A stretch of DNA of 64,000 bases from an uncultured Paracoccus sp. (GTDB taxonomy: Bacteria; Pseudomonadota; Alphaproteobacteria; Rhodobacterales; Rhodobacteraceae): contig NZ_CALMYP010000022.1 of assembly GCF_937873615.1 (NCBI RefSeq), forward strand, positions 1 to 64,000, given 5' to 3'. The position numbers and the translations under genes are program-made. The number at the start of each line of letters is the position of its first letter. Position 1 is the stretch's first letter. The notes under the pieces were generated by a model that searched no databases, was not told the DNA's origin, and saw only the letters and a list, made by a program, of their open reading frames with translations. Shown here one piece after another: positions 52,601-61,204 of this stretch.

Positions 52601-54039
52601 TCTTCTCCGATGCCGGTGGCACCGGGCGCAGCTACCATGCTGATCTCGGAGCCAAGAACCAGCGCCTCAGGGTGCACTACCTTCTTGAGCCCGGCTGGAA
52701 GGCCGACAACGCCATCCAGGGACTGGGGCGCACCAATCGCACCAATCAGGCGCAGCCGCCGCTGTTTCGACCCGTCGCCACCAATGTGAAGGGCGAGAAG
52801 CGGTTTCTCTCCACCATCGCCCGCCGCCTCGACACGCTCGGGGCGATCACCAAGGGGCAGCGCGAGACCGGCGGTCAGAACATGTTCCGTGCCGAGGACA
52901 ACCTCGAGAGCCCTTACGCACGCGCGGCGCTGCGCCAGTTCTTCTACAAGCTGCGCGCGGGCAAGATCGAGGCCTGTTCTTATGCGAGGTTCCAGGAGAT
53001 GACCGGGCTGACGCTCGATGAGGCGGATGGCACCATGAAAGAAAACCTGCCGCCGATCCAGCAGTTCCTGAACCGCTGTCTCGCGCTCCGCATCGACATG
53101 CAGGACGCAATTTTTGATGCCTTCGGCCGGTTTCTCTCGGCCATCATCGAGGACGCGCGCCAGGCTGGCACGCTGGACGTCGGCCTTGAGACCCTGCGCG
53201 CGGAGAAATTCGAGATCACCGATCGTAAGGTCATCTTCGAACATGAGGCGACGGGGGCGACGGCCACCGCCCTGACCGTTGAGCGCACCGATCGCAACGA
53301 TCCGCTCACCCTGCCCCGGGTCAAATCCATCTGCGCAGATACGAAGGGCGCGACGCTGTGCTGGAACTCCTCCTCCAAACGCGCGGCGCTGATGGTGAAG
53401 GCACCGGCCTTCATGGATGAGGACGGCGTGCCGATGCTTCGGGTGAAGCTCCTGCGGCCCATGGCGACTGAGATTCTCGCCCTCACCGAGTTCTCGAAAT
53501 CACACTGGGAAGAGATCGATGATGCGATGTTCGAGCAGCTCTGGCAGATTGAGGTCGAGGCGGTGCCGGAGTTCACGACGTCAAAAATCACGCTGATCTG
53601 CGGGTTGCTCCTGCCGATCTGGGACCGGCTGCCCGCCGACAACATGCGCATCTATCGCCTGCAGACCGAGGATGGGGAACGCGCCATCGGCCGTCTGGTC
53701 AGCCAGGAGCAGCTTCTCAATGTCTATGCGCGGCTCGGGCTTGATTGTCAGATCACGATGACGCCGCAAGAGGTCATCGCCGCAGTGATGGAGGCGCGAA
53801 CGACCCTGAGCCTCCTTGGGGCCTACCAGCTGCGCCGGTCGCTGGTCATGGGGCAGCCGAGACTTGAGCTGGTCGGCGCGTCGGGCGCGGCCCTGCCCCG
53901 TCTGAAAGCGATGGGTTGTTTCACCGAGGTGATCCAGTGGAAGACGCGGGTGTTTATCCCGGTGGATGCCACCGAGGTCCTGGCTCGACTGCTCACCGAA
54001 CATCCGGTTGGCGCCAACGCCGCGGATGCCGCCGTATGA
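49642..54039 (+). CDS. Strawberry-notch-type methylase-helicase
   Basis: Start chosen at ATG 49642 with GGAG 9 bases upstream; 1465 residues. The N-terminal DNA adenine methylase-like domain has motif I LEPSAGTGMLAIF near 151 and catalytic motif IV NPPF at about 216. The helicase part has Walker A GDGTGCGKGRQVAG near 520 and a DESH box (IAFDESHAMANAAG) near 628. The strawberry-notch C-terminal helicase domain follows (FSDAGGTGRSYHADLGAKNQ, GLGRTNRTNQ near 1029). Large methylase-helicases of this type recur on alphaproteobacterial plasmids; protection of incoming DNA from restriction is a reasonable guess. It overlaps the toprim gene by 4 bases. Confidence 0.9.
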   Translation: MNAHPHSVQLAAEPEAPALREASGFAQHLMQAASSLVPLFEAGRPIDAAALRAAMEEAFGASDTSGAWVWKDAYEAAEVAQILMLTRYGALMQRQAATPQAFLTMIERLATLAPSHTRRSEDSVRLQQFSTPLPLAAIIAQAAGFRGGDLVLEPSAGTGMLAIFARIAGAQLALNELAETRRALLGQLFPDAVVSDHDAASIDDRLDRSLTPSVIVMNPPFSAANHVEGQFRQATSKHVLSALARLVPGGRLVVITGESFRPSTKSFQSTFQRIASCADMVFSAAIDGKVFSRHGTTIDTRLTVIDKRASGAEETSPVDIAAAYHPICVTTADLLTAVLTHCPERQSPRPCPTSSALSVPSRPPRTNLNALRNAARRETRALAEERAKHPFDSIEPAPLDYLPKAWSEPEGALQDTVYEAYDLQAIRIDGVAAHPTALVQSAAMASVQPPVPTYRPLLPKSLVADGLLSAPQLESVIYAGNAHETHLKGWFKRGEIEGRLMAASEGDEGAFRLRKGWFLGDGTGCGKGRQVAGIILDSWLQGRRRAVWVSKSDKLIEDARRDWMALGGRESDIVPLSKFRQGSDIRLPEGILFVTYATLRSAEREGKASRLDQVTSWLGEAFDGVIAFDESHAMANAAGEKSDRGDKKASQQGLAGLTLQNAVPDARVLYVSATGATVVGNLAYASRLGLWGTGDFPFVTRAEFVAAMEAGGIAAMEMISRDLKALGLYLARSLSYAGVEYEMLVHDLTPAQVAIYDSYADAYQIIHTHLEAALQAAGITSETGTLNPQAKSAARSAFESNKQRFFNHLITAMKCPSLIRAIEADLAAGHSAVIQVVSTSEAVMERRLEEIPPSEWNDLQVDFTPRENIMDYLMHSFPTQLFEPYTDESGDLRSRPAVDGDGNHIICREAERRRDELVEHLGALAPVQGALDQILWHFGGDAVAEVTGRKRRIVKTQQGRLKVENRPASSNLGETQAFMDDAKRILIFSDAGGTGRSYHADLGAKNQRLRVHYLLEPGWKADNAIQGLGRTNRTNQAQPPLFRPVATNVKGEKRFLSTIARRLDTLGAITKGQRETGGQNMFRAEDNLESPYARAALRQFFYKLRAGKIEACSYARFQEMTGLTLDEADGTMKENLPPIQQFLNRCLALRIDMQDAIFDAFGRFLSAIIEDARQAGTLDVGLETLRAEKFEITDRKVIFEHEATGATATALTVERTDRNDPLTLPRVKSICADTKGATLCWNSSSKRAALMVKAPAFMDEDGVPMLRVKLLRPMATEILALTEFSKSHWEEIDDAMFEQLWQIEVEAVPEFTTSKITLICGLLLPIWDRLPADNMRIYRLQTEDGERAIGRLVSQEQLLNVYARLGLDCQITMTPQEVIAAVMEARTTLSLLGAYQLRRSLVMGQPRLELVGASGAALPRLKAMGCFTEVIQWKTRVFIPVDATEVLARLLTEHPVGANAADAAV

Positions 54040-55082
54040 GCGCGCGGCGCAGCATCGCAGACCTCTCGGCCGATCTGGCAGACCGAGCCGAGAGTTTCTG
54101 CCGCCAGTATTTCCCCGAGGGACGCAAGCAGGGCAATTATTGGCAGGTCGGGGATACCTCAGGCGCGAAGGGCAAGAGCCTCGCCATCCGACTTCAGGCG
54201 CAGGGTGGGCGCAAGGCTGGGTCCTGGACCGACTATGCGACGGGTGAATATGGCGACCTGATCGACCTGCTGCAGGAACGGCTTGGGTCCGTGACGCTCA
54301 AGGAGACGCTGAGGGAGGCCCGGTCCTTTCTCGGCGAGGCCCCCTGCCCTTCCTTACCTCGTGAAACCCAGAGGGCTGAGCGCCCCGATGCTGCCTCCAG
54401 CAAACGCATTGCGCGGGCGCGCAAGCTCTTTGCCGCTGGCAAGCCGGTTCTTGGCACCTTGGCCGCCACCTATCTGCAAGGGCGCAGCATCACACGGCTT
54501 GGTCCGGCCCTCCGCTATCACCCGCGGGTCTTCCTGCGGCAAAGCGAGGACGATATTGATCCACCGCAAAGGGTCCCTGCCCTGCTCGCAAAGATCACCA
54601 ACAATCGGGGTCAGATCACCGGCTGCGCACGCTCCTATCTCGACCCGTCTACCGGCGGGTTGGCCACGATCGAGAGCCCGAAGCGGATCCTCGGACAGCT
54701 GCAAGGCGATGCAATCCGCTTTTGGTCCGGCACTTCTCGCACCGACCTCATCGTCGGCGAAGGTCTCGAGAATACCCTCTCGGTCGGCACGGCGCTGCTG
54801 GAGTTTGACCTCGCCTCCTGTCTCACTGCCACCCACCTCGGCCTCTTCATCCCGCCGCCGGGCGTCAAGCGTATTTGGATCGCACGGGACAATGACGAAG
54901 CTGGTCACAATGCATCCATGAGATTGCGTAACCAACTGGCATCACTTGGAATTGTCTATGGTGATCTCGTGCCAAACATGGGCGATTTCAACGACGATCT
55001 GCGGGCATTTGGCAGAGAGGCGTTACGCCGGTCCCTGCTCAATTCCATGAAAGCGCAAGGTCTGGAGATCGAGGACGGATGA
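54036..55082 (+). CDS. Toprim-domain protein (primase-like)
   Basis: Start at ATG 54036 overlapping the previous stop (ATGA), 348 residues. The N-terminal half (GNYWQVGDTSGAKGKSLAIR, TDYATGEYGDLIDLL) resembles plasmid and phage primase-like proteins. The C-terminal toprim domain has the catalytic glutamate in LIVGEGLENTLSVG near 240 and the D-x-D motif in IWIARDNDEAGHN near 285. The pair with the methylase-helicase suggests a shared role in DNA establishment or priming after transfer. Confidence 0.88.
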   Translation: MSARRSIADLSADLADRAESFCRQYFPEGRKQGNYWQVGDTSGAKGKSLAIRLQAQGGRKAGSWTDYATGEYGDLIDLLQERLGSVTLKETLREARSFLGEAPCPSLPRETQRAERPDAASSKRIARARKLFAAGKPVLGTLAATYLQGRSITRLGPALRYHPRVFLRQSEDDIDPPQRVPALLAKITNNRGQITGCARSYLDPSTGGLATIESPKRILGQLQGDAIRFWSGTSRTDLIVGEGLENTLSVGTALLEFDLASCLTATHLGLFIPPPGVKRIWIARDNDEAGHNASMRLRNQLASLGIVYGDLVPNMGDFNDDLRAFGREALRRSLLNSMKAQGLEIEDG

Positions 55083-55381
55083 GCGCCAGGCTCCTCTCGT
55101 GATGCCTGAGGGGGCAAAGGTTCCGCGGGCTCGATCTGATCCCGTTTGGATAAGGGGAGCGATGGACCGGCGGGTCGGGGCTGAGTGCCCCTCGCCCGGG
55201 CAGCAATGCGCCCCGCTCCAGAAAATTCCCCTGCCCCTTCGGGTCATTCCTCGCGGGAGCAATTTTCCGGCCCGGGTCACATTCTCCGCTGCGCTCCGAT
55301 CCTGACGGATGCGGCCCGGTCGCCGCCGGTCCTGTTATCGCCCCATCCAAATCGGGTCAGATCAAAAAGAGGAACCAGAAA
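55083..55381. other. Intergenic region before DUF2493 gene
   Basis: About 300 GC-rich bases with no convincing gene. It contains CCCTGCCCCTTCGGG and other short inverted segments. It probably carries the promoter of the DUF2493 gene. Confidence 0.4.
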
Positions 55382-56293
55382 ATGCCCCATCAGACAGACA
55401 TCCAAGAGGAGACCGGCGTAACCTCCGCCATCCTCGACCACCTCGCACTTCACGGCGCAACGCCCGGGCCCGGCGAGACCGATCATCGCCCCCTGCCCCA
55501 GCCCGACGAGGTCGAACTCGCCATGGCGACACTGTTCGAGACCACCATCGGCCTCCTCACCGGCAGCCAGTTGGAAGAAAATATCGAGGAGATGCTCTGG
55601 TCCCTCACCTCGATCTTCCATCGCCGGCTCTCCCATATCCAGAAGCTCCTCGACGACAATGAATTCGAGGTCCGGGAAAGTCTCGGCATCCAAGACGGCT
55701 CCGAGGTTGCCTCGGTTGAGCTCGAGCGCCTCCAGATGATCGGGCTGAAGCTCTGGGACCACCGCGACGCTTTCGAGCAGATGCGCGATCTGGCCGTGGA
55801 CCACTTCTCGGCCGCCACCGGTTCGCCCTGGCTGCCCCGCACCGGATCACGCGTCTCGCATCGCGGTCTCACCTCCGCCGTGGTGGACAGCCGGGCCTAT
55901 CTCTCGGCTAAGCGCCGCAAGGAAACCGAGGTGCACTGCCCCGAAGGCACGCGGATCGCCTTCTCGGGCGGGGACTATCAGGCCTACGATCTGATCTGGT
56001 CTGTCCTCGATGCCACCCATGCCAAGTACCCTGACATGGTGCTGGTGCACGGTGGCACGCCCAAAGGCGCCGAAATGATCGCGGCCCGCTGGGCAGATAC
56101 GCGCGGCGTCACCCAGGTGGTCTTCAAGCCCGACTGGAAGAGCCACGGCAAGGCCGCCCCCTTCAAGCGCAACGACAAGATGCTCGAAACCATGCCGCAG
56201 GGTCTGATCGCAACGCCGGGCTCCGGGATCACCGAGAACATCGTCGACAAGGCTCGCAAGCTTGGCATTCGTATCAAGAGGATCGGGGCCTGA
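55382..56293 (+). CDS. DUF2493 (SLOG-like) protein
   Basis: A 303-residue protein starting MPHQTDIQEETGVTSAILDH. A helical N-terminal half precedes a Rossmann-like DUF2493 domain at about 185-303 (RIAFSGGDYQAYDLIWSVLD, VLVHGGTPKGAEMIAARWAD, GLIATPGSGITENIVDKARK). DUF2493 belongs to the SLOG superfamily, which binds nucleotide-derived ligands. It is widespread in plasmid accessory regions of this order. Function unknown. Confidence 0.85.
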   Translation: MPHQTDIQEETGVTSAILDHLALHGATPGPGETDHRPLPQPDEVELAMATLFETTIGLLTGSQLEENIEEMLWSLTSIFHRRLSHIQKLLDDNEFEVRESLGIQDGSEVASVELERLQMIGLKLWDHRDAFEQMRDLAVDHFSAATGSPWLPRTGSRVSHRGLTSAVVDSRAYLSAKRRKETEVHCPEGTRIAFSGGDYQAYDLIWSVLDATHAKYPDMVLVHGGTPKGAEMIAARWADTRGVTQVVFKPDWKSHGKAAPFKRNDKMLETMPQGLIATPGSGITENIVDKARKLGIRIKRIGA

Positions 56294-56392
56294 GGCCCCG
56301 GTTCATTCCGGCAAAGCGGTTTGAATGCGGACGATGGGTCTGAGTCGTGACAATGACCGGACTGCGGACCAAGCTGTCGTTTCCAATGAGCG

Positions 56393-57298
56393 TCATGCTT
56401 GCGAGCCGAGCTCGCGCTGCGCTACTGTGAGAATTGATCGGGAGAGTTCGTGAAGCTGGTCGGCGGCCAGCCGATTGATCTGCCAGAACAGGTGCCGCTC
56501 CAGCATCTGACCGGGGGCCAGCTCGACCAGATCTCCGCGCTCGAGATGGCGTCTGGCGAGCTGCACCGGATTGAGAGCCCACCCCATGCCGGCGAGGCTG
56601 CCTTCGAGGAAGCTCTGGGTGGAGGGGAGCCAGTGCGTGGGGAATGACATGTCTTGCCCGAAAACCTCGCGCGCCCAGACGTTCTGGAGCCGGTCCTTCT
56701 GGTCGAAGGTGAGAGCGGGCGCGCAGTGGAACGCCTCCTTCGTGAGGCCGTCAGGGAAGTATCGGGCAACGAAGTCGGGGCTCGCCGTCGCCTGATAGCG
56801 GAGCGCACCGAGCGGCGTGACACGACACCCCTGCACAGGGCGTTCCAGCGAGGTAACGGCGGCAAGCACCCGGCCACGCCGCAGCCAGTCGGCCGTATGG
56901 TCCTCGTCGTCGATGGCGACGTTCACGAGATAGTCGGTGGTCCTGGTGAAGGAGGCGATGGCTTCAAGAAACCAGGTTCCGAGGCTGTCGGCGTTTGTCG
57001 CCACGTTGAGGGTTACCTGTCCGGCACCTTCAGCTCCGGAAAGTTCGGGCAGTTGCGCCATGAGATCCTTCTCGAGCATCCCCACGCGGTCCATGTGTCG
57101 GCAGAGCGCAAGGCCTTTGTCCGTGGCGGTGCACGGCGTTCCCCGCTCGATAAGCACCGCGCCGAGGCGTTCCTCGAGATGCTTGATGCGCTGCGAGACA
57201 GCCGACGGGGTCACGTTCAGAGAAGCGGCGGCTCTTTCGAAGCTGCCGGTCCTGACGACCGCGGCGACGGCGCGGAGAGCTGCGTAGTCCACAACCAT
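56393..57298 (-). CDS. argP: LysR-family regulator, ArgP/LysG type
   Basis: A 301-residue LysR regulator. The winged helix covers residues 3-60 (YAALRAVAAVVRTGSFERAA, SAVSQRIKHLEERLG), typical of ArgP (IciA/LysG), which senses lysine and arginine and activates LysE/ArgO exporters. It is divergent from a LysE-type exporter with a 93-base gap, the standard arrangement. Confidence 0.9.
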   Translation of the reverse strand: MVVDYAALRAVAAVVRTGSFERAAASLNVTPSAVSQRIKHLEERLGAVLIERGTPCTATDKGLALCRHMDRVGMLEKDLMAQLPELSGAEGAGQVTLNVATNADSLGTWFLEAIASFTRTTDYLVNVAIDDEDHTADWLRRGRVLAAVTSLERPVQGCRVTPLGALRYQATASPDFVARYFPDGLTKEAFHCAPALTFDQKDRLQNVWAREVFGQDMSFPTHWLPSTQSFLEGSLAGMGWALNPVQLARRHLERGDLVELAPGQMLERHLFWQINRLAADQLHELSRSILTVAQRELGSQA

Positions 57299-57391
57299 TT
57301 AGTTTTCCTTTATTGGCATCATCGTCTTTAATTTGTCTAATCAACTGCGACCGAATAGTCCAAGGGCAGTTTTTTGGATCAGAGGCCCCAT
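57299..57391. promoter_or_regulatory. Divergent argP / lysE control region
   Basis: An AT-rich 93-base gap between the regulator and its probable target exporter. The ribosome site GAGG for lysE lies at its right end. Confidence 0.4.
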
Positions 57392-58003
57392 ATGGATATC
57401 GCAGTCTTCTTCACCGGCATGATGATGAGCCTCAGCCTCATCGTGGCCATCGGCGCGCAGAACGCCTTCGTGCTGCGGCAGGGGTTGCGGGGCGAGCACA
57501 TCCTGGCGGTCTGCCTCGCATGTGCGGTCTCGGACGCGATCCTGATCACCATCGGCGTGACCAGCTTCCACACCGTCTCGGAGTGGTTGCCCTGGCTCGA
57601 GCCGGTGATGCGCTACGGCGGCGCGGCCTTTCTGATCTGGTATGGCGTGAAGAGTCTTCTGTCCGCGTTGCGCTCGAACGAGGCGCTGGCCGCGGATTCC
57701 TCGCTGCCGATGACCGATCTCTTCCGCACGCTGGTGGCCTGTCTCGCGATCACCTGGCTGAACCCCCATGTGTATCTCGACACGGTCGTTCTTCTGGGGA
57801 CCATCTCAACGCAGTTCACCGGCAGCCAAGGGTCTTTCGCGATCGGCGCGATCCTCGGGTCGTTCGTGTTCTTCTTCGCTCTCGGCTATGGTGCCACCAA
57901 GCTGCGACCGGTGTTCGAGCGGCCAGCGGCCTGGCGCGTCCTGGAAACACTCATCGCGTTGGTGATGTGGCTCATCGCCTTCAAGCTGCTGGCCGGAACC
58001 TGA
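57392..58003 (+). CDS. lysE: LysE/ArgO-type amino acid exporter
   Basis: Start chosen at ATG 57392 (MDIAVFFTGMMMSLSLIVAI), GAGG 6 bases before it; 203 residues. Six hydrophobic helices; the family signature IGAQNAFVLRQGLRGEHIL is near residue 21 and LNPHVYLDTVVLLG near 130. Exports lysine or arginine. Divergent from argP, and next to a second LysE-superfamily gene. Confidence 0.93.
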   Translation: MDIAVFFTGMMMSLSLIVAIGAQNAFVLRQGLRGEHILAVCLACAVSDAILITIGVTSFHTVSEWLPWLEPVMRYGGAAFLIWYGVKSLLSALRSNEALAADSSLPMTDLFRTLVACLAITWLNPHVYLDTVVLLGTISTQFTGSQGSFAIGAILGSFVFFFALGYGATKLRPVFERPAAWRVLETLIALVMWLIAFKLLAGT

Positions 58004-58014
58004 GGGGACACACG

Positions 58015-58650
58015 ATGGAGAACATCAACCACCTGACCATCGTCTTCACCGCCTACGTGATCGCGGCCGGAAGCCCCGGTCCGAGCACCCTTCGGATCAT
58101 GGGCGTGGCGATGAACCACGGTCGCCGGGCCGGTCTGGCGCTGGCGGCGGGCGTCATCACCGGATCGCTGTTCTGGGGGCTGTCCGCGGCCACTGGTGTT
58201 TCCGCGTTGCTCGCGCGCTATGCCGAGGCCCTGATCGTCCTGAAGATCTTCGGCGGCATATACCTGCTCTACCTCGCGGTGCGGGCGGCCCGAAGCGCGC
58301 TGACCTCCAACCCGGCGACCTCAAGCGGACCGGCGCGAGAAGAGACTCCTCCGTCTTCGGCCGCGCTCTACCGCCATGGATTGATCATGCATCTGGCGAA
58401 CCCGAAGGCCGTGTTGGCCTGGATCGCCCTGGTCACGCTTGGCCTCGGCGCTGAGCCATCTTGGCATGACGTTGCCACCATTCTGGCAGGTTGCGCGGTC
58501 CTGAGCGTGATGATCTTCGCCGGCTACGCGCTCGTGTTTTCCACGGCACCGATGATCCGCCTCTACCGGCGCGCCCGGCGCGGAATCGAGGGCGTTCTGG
58601 CCGCCTTCTTCGGGTTCGCCGGCCTGCGCCTGCTCATGTCACGCTTTTGA
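58015..58650 (+). CDS. LysE/RhtB-family exporter
   Basis: A 211-residue membrane protein. AAGSPGPSTLRIMGVAMNHG near residue 17 is the RhtB-type motif, and HLANPKAVLAWIALV near 125 the second conserved loop. It follows lysE by 11 bases and precedes the dapA-like gene by 13, so all three are one operon. Substrate probably an amino acid or a related metabolite. Confidence 0.9.
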   Translation: MENINHLTIVFTAYVIAAGSPGPSTLRIMGVAMNHGRRAGLALAAGVITGSLFWGLSAATGVSALLARYAEALIVLKIFGGIYLLYLAVRAARSALTSNPATSSGPAREETPPSSAALYRHGLIMHLANPKAVLAWIALVTLGLGAEPSWHDVATILAGCAVLSVMIFAGYALVFSTAPMIRLYRRARRGIEGVLAAFFGFAGLRLLMSRF

Positions 58651-58663
58651 AGGAGATATTCAC

Positions 58664-59563
58664 ATGACCTTGTTCACCGGCCTCTCAGCCTTTCCGCTCA
58701 CTCCCATCGACGACGAGGGGCAGCTGAAACCCGAGCTTCTGCAACGGTTCCTCGAGCGGATCGTGGCTGCGGGAGCGAATTCCATCGGACTGCTCGGCAG
58801 CACCGGCGGATACGCCTACCTGACACCGGAAGAGCGCAAGCGGACGCTGCGGGCCGCCGTAGATTGCGTGGCGGGACGGACGCCGCTCATCGTCGGTGTT
58901 GGTGCTCTCACGACCGAAGTCGCCGAGAGCCTTGCGCGAGATGCCCGACAGGCGGGCGCAGACGGCCTGCTTCTCGCGCCCATGTCATACCAGCCGTTGA
59001 CCGATGAAGAGGTCTTTCGCCATTTCGAGGCTGTCGCCGCGGCCGGCGAGCTGCCCCTGTGCATCTACAACAACCCGGGCACCACGAAATTCACCTTCAG
59101 CCCGGACCTGATCGCGCGTCTGGCCGAAATATCGAACGTGGCCGCGGTCAAGATGCCTTTGCCGGCGGACAGCGATTACGCGGGCGAGATGCGGCGCCTG
59201 CGGGCCGTGACACCGGAGGGCTTCGCCGTGGGCTATAGCGGCGATTGGGGGGCGAAGGACGCGCTGCTCGCCGGCGGTGCTTGCTGGTATAGCGTCGTGG
59301 CCGGCCTCTTGCCGGAACCCGCTCTCGCGCTCACCCGCGCGGCTCAGGCCGGGAACGCGGCCGAGGTCGAGCGCATCGATCACGCTTTCGCTCCCCTTTG
59401 GGAGCTGTTCCGCGAGTTCGGCAGCTTCCGCGTGATGTTTACCATCGCCGAGTTCCTCGGTCTCGGGCGCATCACTCCGCCGCGTCCGATCCTGCCGCTC
59501 GAGCCTGCCTCCCTCGAAAGGGTCAAGGTGGCGCTGCGTCCGCTGCTCCAGGACGCCGTCTGA
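58664..59563 (+). CDS. Dihydrodipicolinate synthase family protein
   Basis: A 299-residue TIM-barrel lyase/aldolase of the DapA family. GLLGSTGGYAYLTPEERKR near residue 43, the tyrosine in CIYNNPGTT near 136 and the Schiff-base lysine in VAAVKMPLP near 162 are present. The usual IKE context of the lysine is changed to VKM, so it may not be a true dihydrodipicolinate synthase. Its place behind two LysE-type exporters suggests lysine-related metabolism. Confidence 0.88.
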   Translation: MTLFTGLSAFPLTPIDDEGQLKPELLQRFLERIVAAGANSIGLLGSTGGYAYLTPEERKRTLRAAVDCVAGRTPLIVGVGALTTEVAESLARDARQAGADGLLLAPMSYQPLTDEEVFRHFEAVAAAGELPLCIYNNPGTTKFTFSPDLIARLAEISNVAAVKMPLPADSDYAGEMRRLRAVTPEGFAVGYSGDWGAKDALLAGGACWYSVVAGLLPEPALALTRAAQAGNAAEVERIDHAFAPLWELFREFGSFRVMFTIAEFLGLGRITPPRPILPLEPASLERVKVALRPLLQDAV

Positions 59564-59919
59564 TCAGGGGACTGTGCTTACGCCGGGAATGTCTTGAAAG
59601 GGCTCTCCAGTTGCATTCGCCGCACAAACCACGAAAGGCCGGTTCTAGTAACGGCGCCGTCCGCTGCGCAGCACACGAACTGGTAAGATGCGGGACTTTG
59701 CCGCTATTCAACAACACGTATCGAAGGTCTGCTTGCTTGGATCATGCGCGTGATGTATCCGCAAAGTACGCTCGGCATTCAAGCAGGGCGATGGAGATTT
59801 TATGTCTACGATTGCGGCCCGCCGCTAAGGTCCACACGCTTGGACCGAATCAAACCAAGAGACTTCCGTGCACGCTGCCGGAAGCCTTTTCGGCTGACAT
59901 AAACTCAAGAGACAATCCG
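59564..59919. other. Intergenic region before yjhX-like gene
   Basis: About 355 bases without a supported gene; the long frame running through from dapA is out-of-phase reading. It should contain the promoter of the toxin-antitoxin pair. Confidence 0.4.
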
Positions 59920-60177
59920 TTGAATATCTCAAAACACGAACAGCGTGTTTTGCACGTTCTGGCGCAAGGTGGAGCAATCCATTTCGAGCGTCTTTCGAAC
60001 GGCAAGATACGCGATGTCCGCTGCTTTACGCGCGACGGCCATGTTCTGGCCGATTGCGATTTGCGGCTTTTCGACCGCCTTAAAAGGAGGCGGTTCATCA
60101 AATCAGTAAACGGACATCCCTACCGTGCAACACGGCTTGGGGTCGGTTCCGTCAACGCTCAACACAATAATAGATAA
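59920..60177 (+). CDS. yjhX: YjhX-family toxin
   Basis: Start at TTG 59920 with AAGAGA upstream; 85 residues beginning MNISKHEQRVLHVLAQGGAI. The pattern HVLAQGG..CFTRDGHVLADC.LRLFDRLKRRRFIKSVNG.PYR matches the YjhX (UPF0386) family, described as a toxin (topoisomerase-inhibiting) in E. coli. It is followed 11 bases later by a GNAT gene, the YjhX-YjhQ arrangement. Confidence 0.87.
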   Translation: MNISKHEQRVLHVLAQGGAIHFERLSNGKIRDVRCFTRDGHVLADCDLRLFDRLKRRRFIKSVNGHPYRATRLGVGSVNAQHNNR

Positions 60178-60188
60178 GGACAAGATCA

Positions 60189-60653
60189 ATGACAAAACCA
60201 TCAATCACACCAACGACCAACGATGATGTACCGGCTCTGCAAGGTGTACTGGATCAGACGGAATTGTTTCCGAGTGAAATGCTGCCTGACATGCTTGCGC
60301 CTGCACTCGCCGGAGAAACAGAGGCCTTCTGGCTAACCTGCCATCTCGACGGTGCAGCCGTGGGTCTGTGCTACACGGTGCCCGAGGAGCTGGCGGACGG
60401 GACATGGAACATGCTCGCGCTCGCTATCCGTCCTGATCTTCAGGGTAAGCGCCTCGGAACCGAGTTGGTGGCAACCGCTGAGCAGCACCTTCGAAGCAAG
60501 GGCCAGCGGATTCTCATCGTTGATACATCGGGAACGGATGACTTTGCTCTGACGCGCAAGTTTTACGCCCAAAACGGCTACGATGAAGAAGCTCGTATCC
60601 GCGATTTCTGGGCTGTGGGCGATGACAAGGTGATCTTCCGCAAGGCTCTCTGA
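60189..60653 (+). CDS. yjhQ: GNAT acetyltransferase, YjhQ-like antitoxin
   Basis: A 154-residue GNAT-fold protein. The acetyl-CoA-binding segment is RPDLQGKRLGTELVATAEQH near residue 80, with FYAQNGYDEEARI near 127. Directly downstream of the YjhX homologue, it corresponds to YjhQ, reported as the antitoxin. A plain acetyltransferase role remains possible. Confidence 0.8.
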   Translation: MTKPSITPTTNDDVPALQGVLDQTELFPSEMLPDMLAPALAGETEAFWLTCHLDGAAVGLCYTVPEELADGTWNMLALAIRPDLQGKRLGTELVATAEQHLRSKGQRILIVDTSGTDDFALTRKFYAQNGYDEEARIRDFWAVGDDKVIFRKAL

Positions 60654-61204
60654 CAAACCAACGCCCTTCGCCATTTCAACGGCGGGGGGCTCCTTGCAGT
60701 CATTCGCCGCGCAAATTCTCAATGTCTGCATCAGCGTCGATGGCCGCTCCCGATCTGGGCGCGTTTGTCTAATCACTTACCTGACGGCGTCGGCCGCAGC
60801 CCGCCAACAATAGCTTCTTGATTCGTTTGGTCTTGGGGGATGCGTCGAATCTGGGTCCTAGTTCAGAGTGTGCAACTAGTCGGTTACACTCCGGCAAGAA
60901 TTTGGGTACAGCATTGACCGCCGCCCCCGGCATCTCCCTCGGCTGTTCACTCATTTTCCTACGAGGCCAGCGCACTTCTCCCTTTGTCTGAGTTGCAAGA
61001 CATGCTGGTCGCAGCTGTCGTCCCGTCCACAAAGGTTGTCGCCGATCTTTTTCCCCTGACCCACCAAAGAACAGGGGTGGGCCATTTCTCGCGAATCAAA
61101 AAGACCGGCGCCTGCCCCTCTCCGCTGCGCTCCGCCTTCGGTGTGGCCGGGCCTTGGCCAGCTGCAAGGTGACCATCATTGCAACGCAAACAAGGAGAAG
61201 AGCA
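60654..61204. other. Intergenic region before second DUF736 gene
   Basis: About 550 bases with no supported gene. The last 120 bases carry AAGGAGAAG, the ribosome site for DUF736, and must include its promoter. The rest shows no repeat or structure I can name. Confidence 0.4.

Noticed and set aside
51196-53244. 682-residue minus-strand frame opposite the methylase-helicase
   Set aside because: The plus strand carries clear helicase motifs over the same bases; this is a shadow frame.
59398-59919. Long N-terminal extension of the YjhX frame into dapA
   Set aside because: The residues are unlike any protein and read through dapA in another phase; the YjhX family begins at the TTG at 59920.
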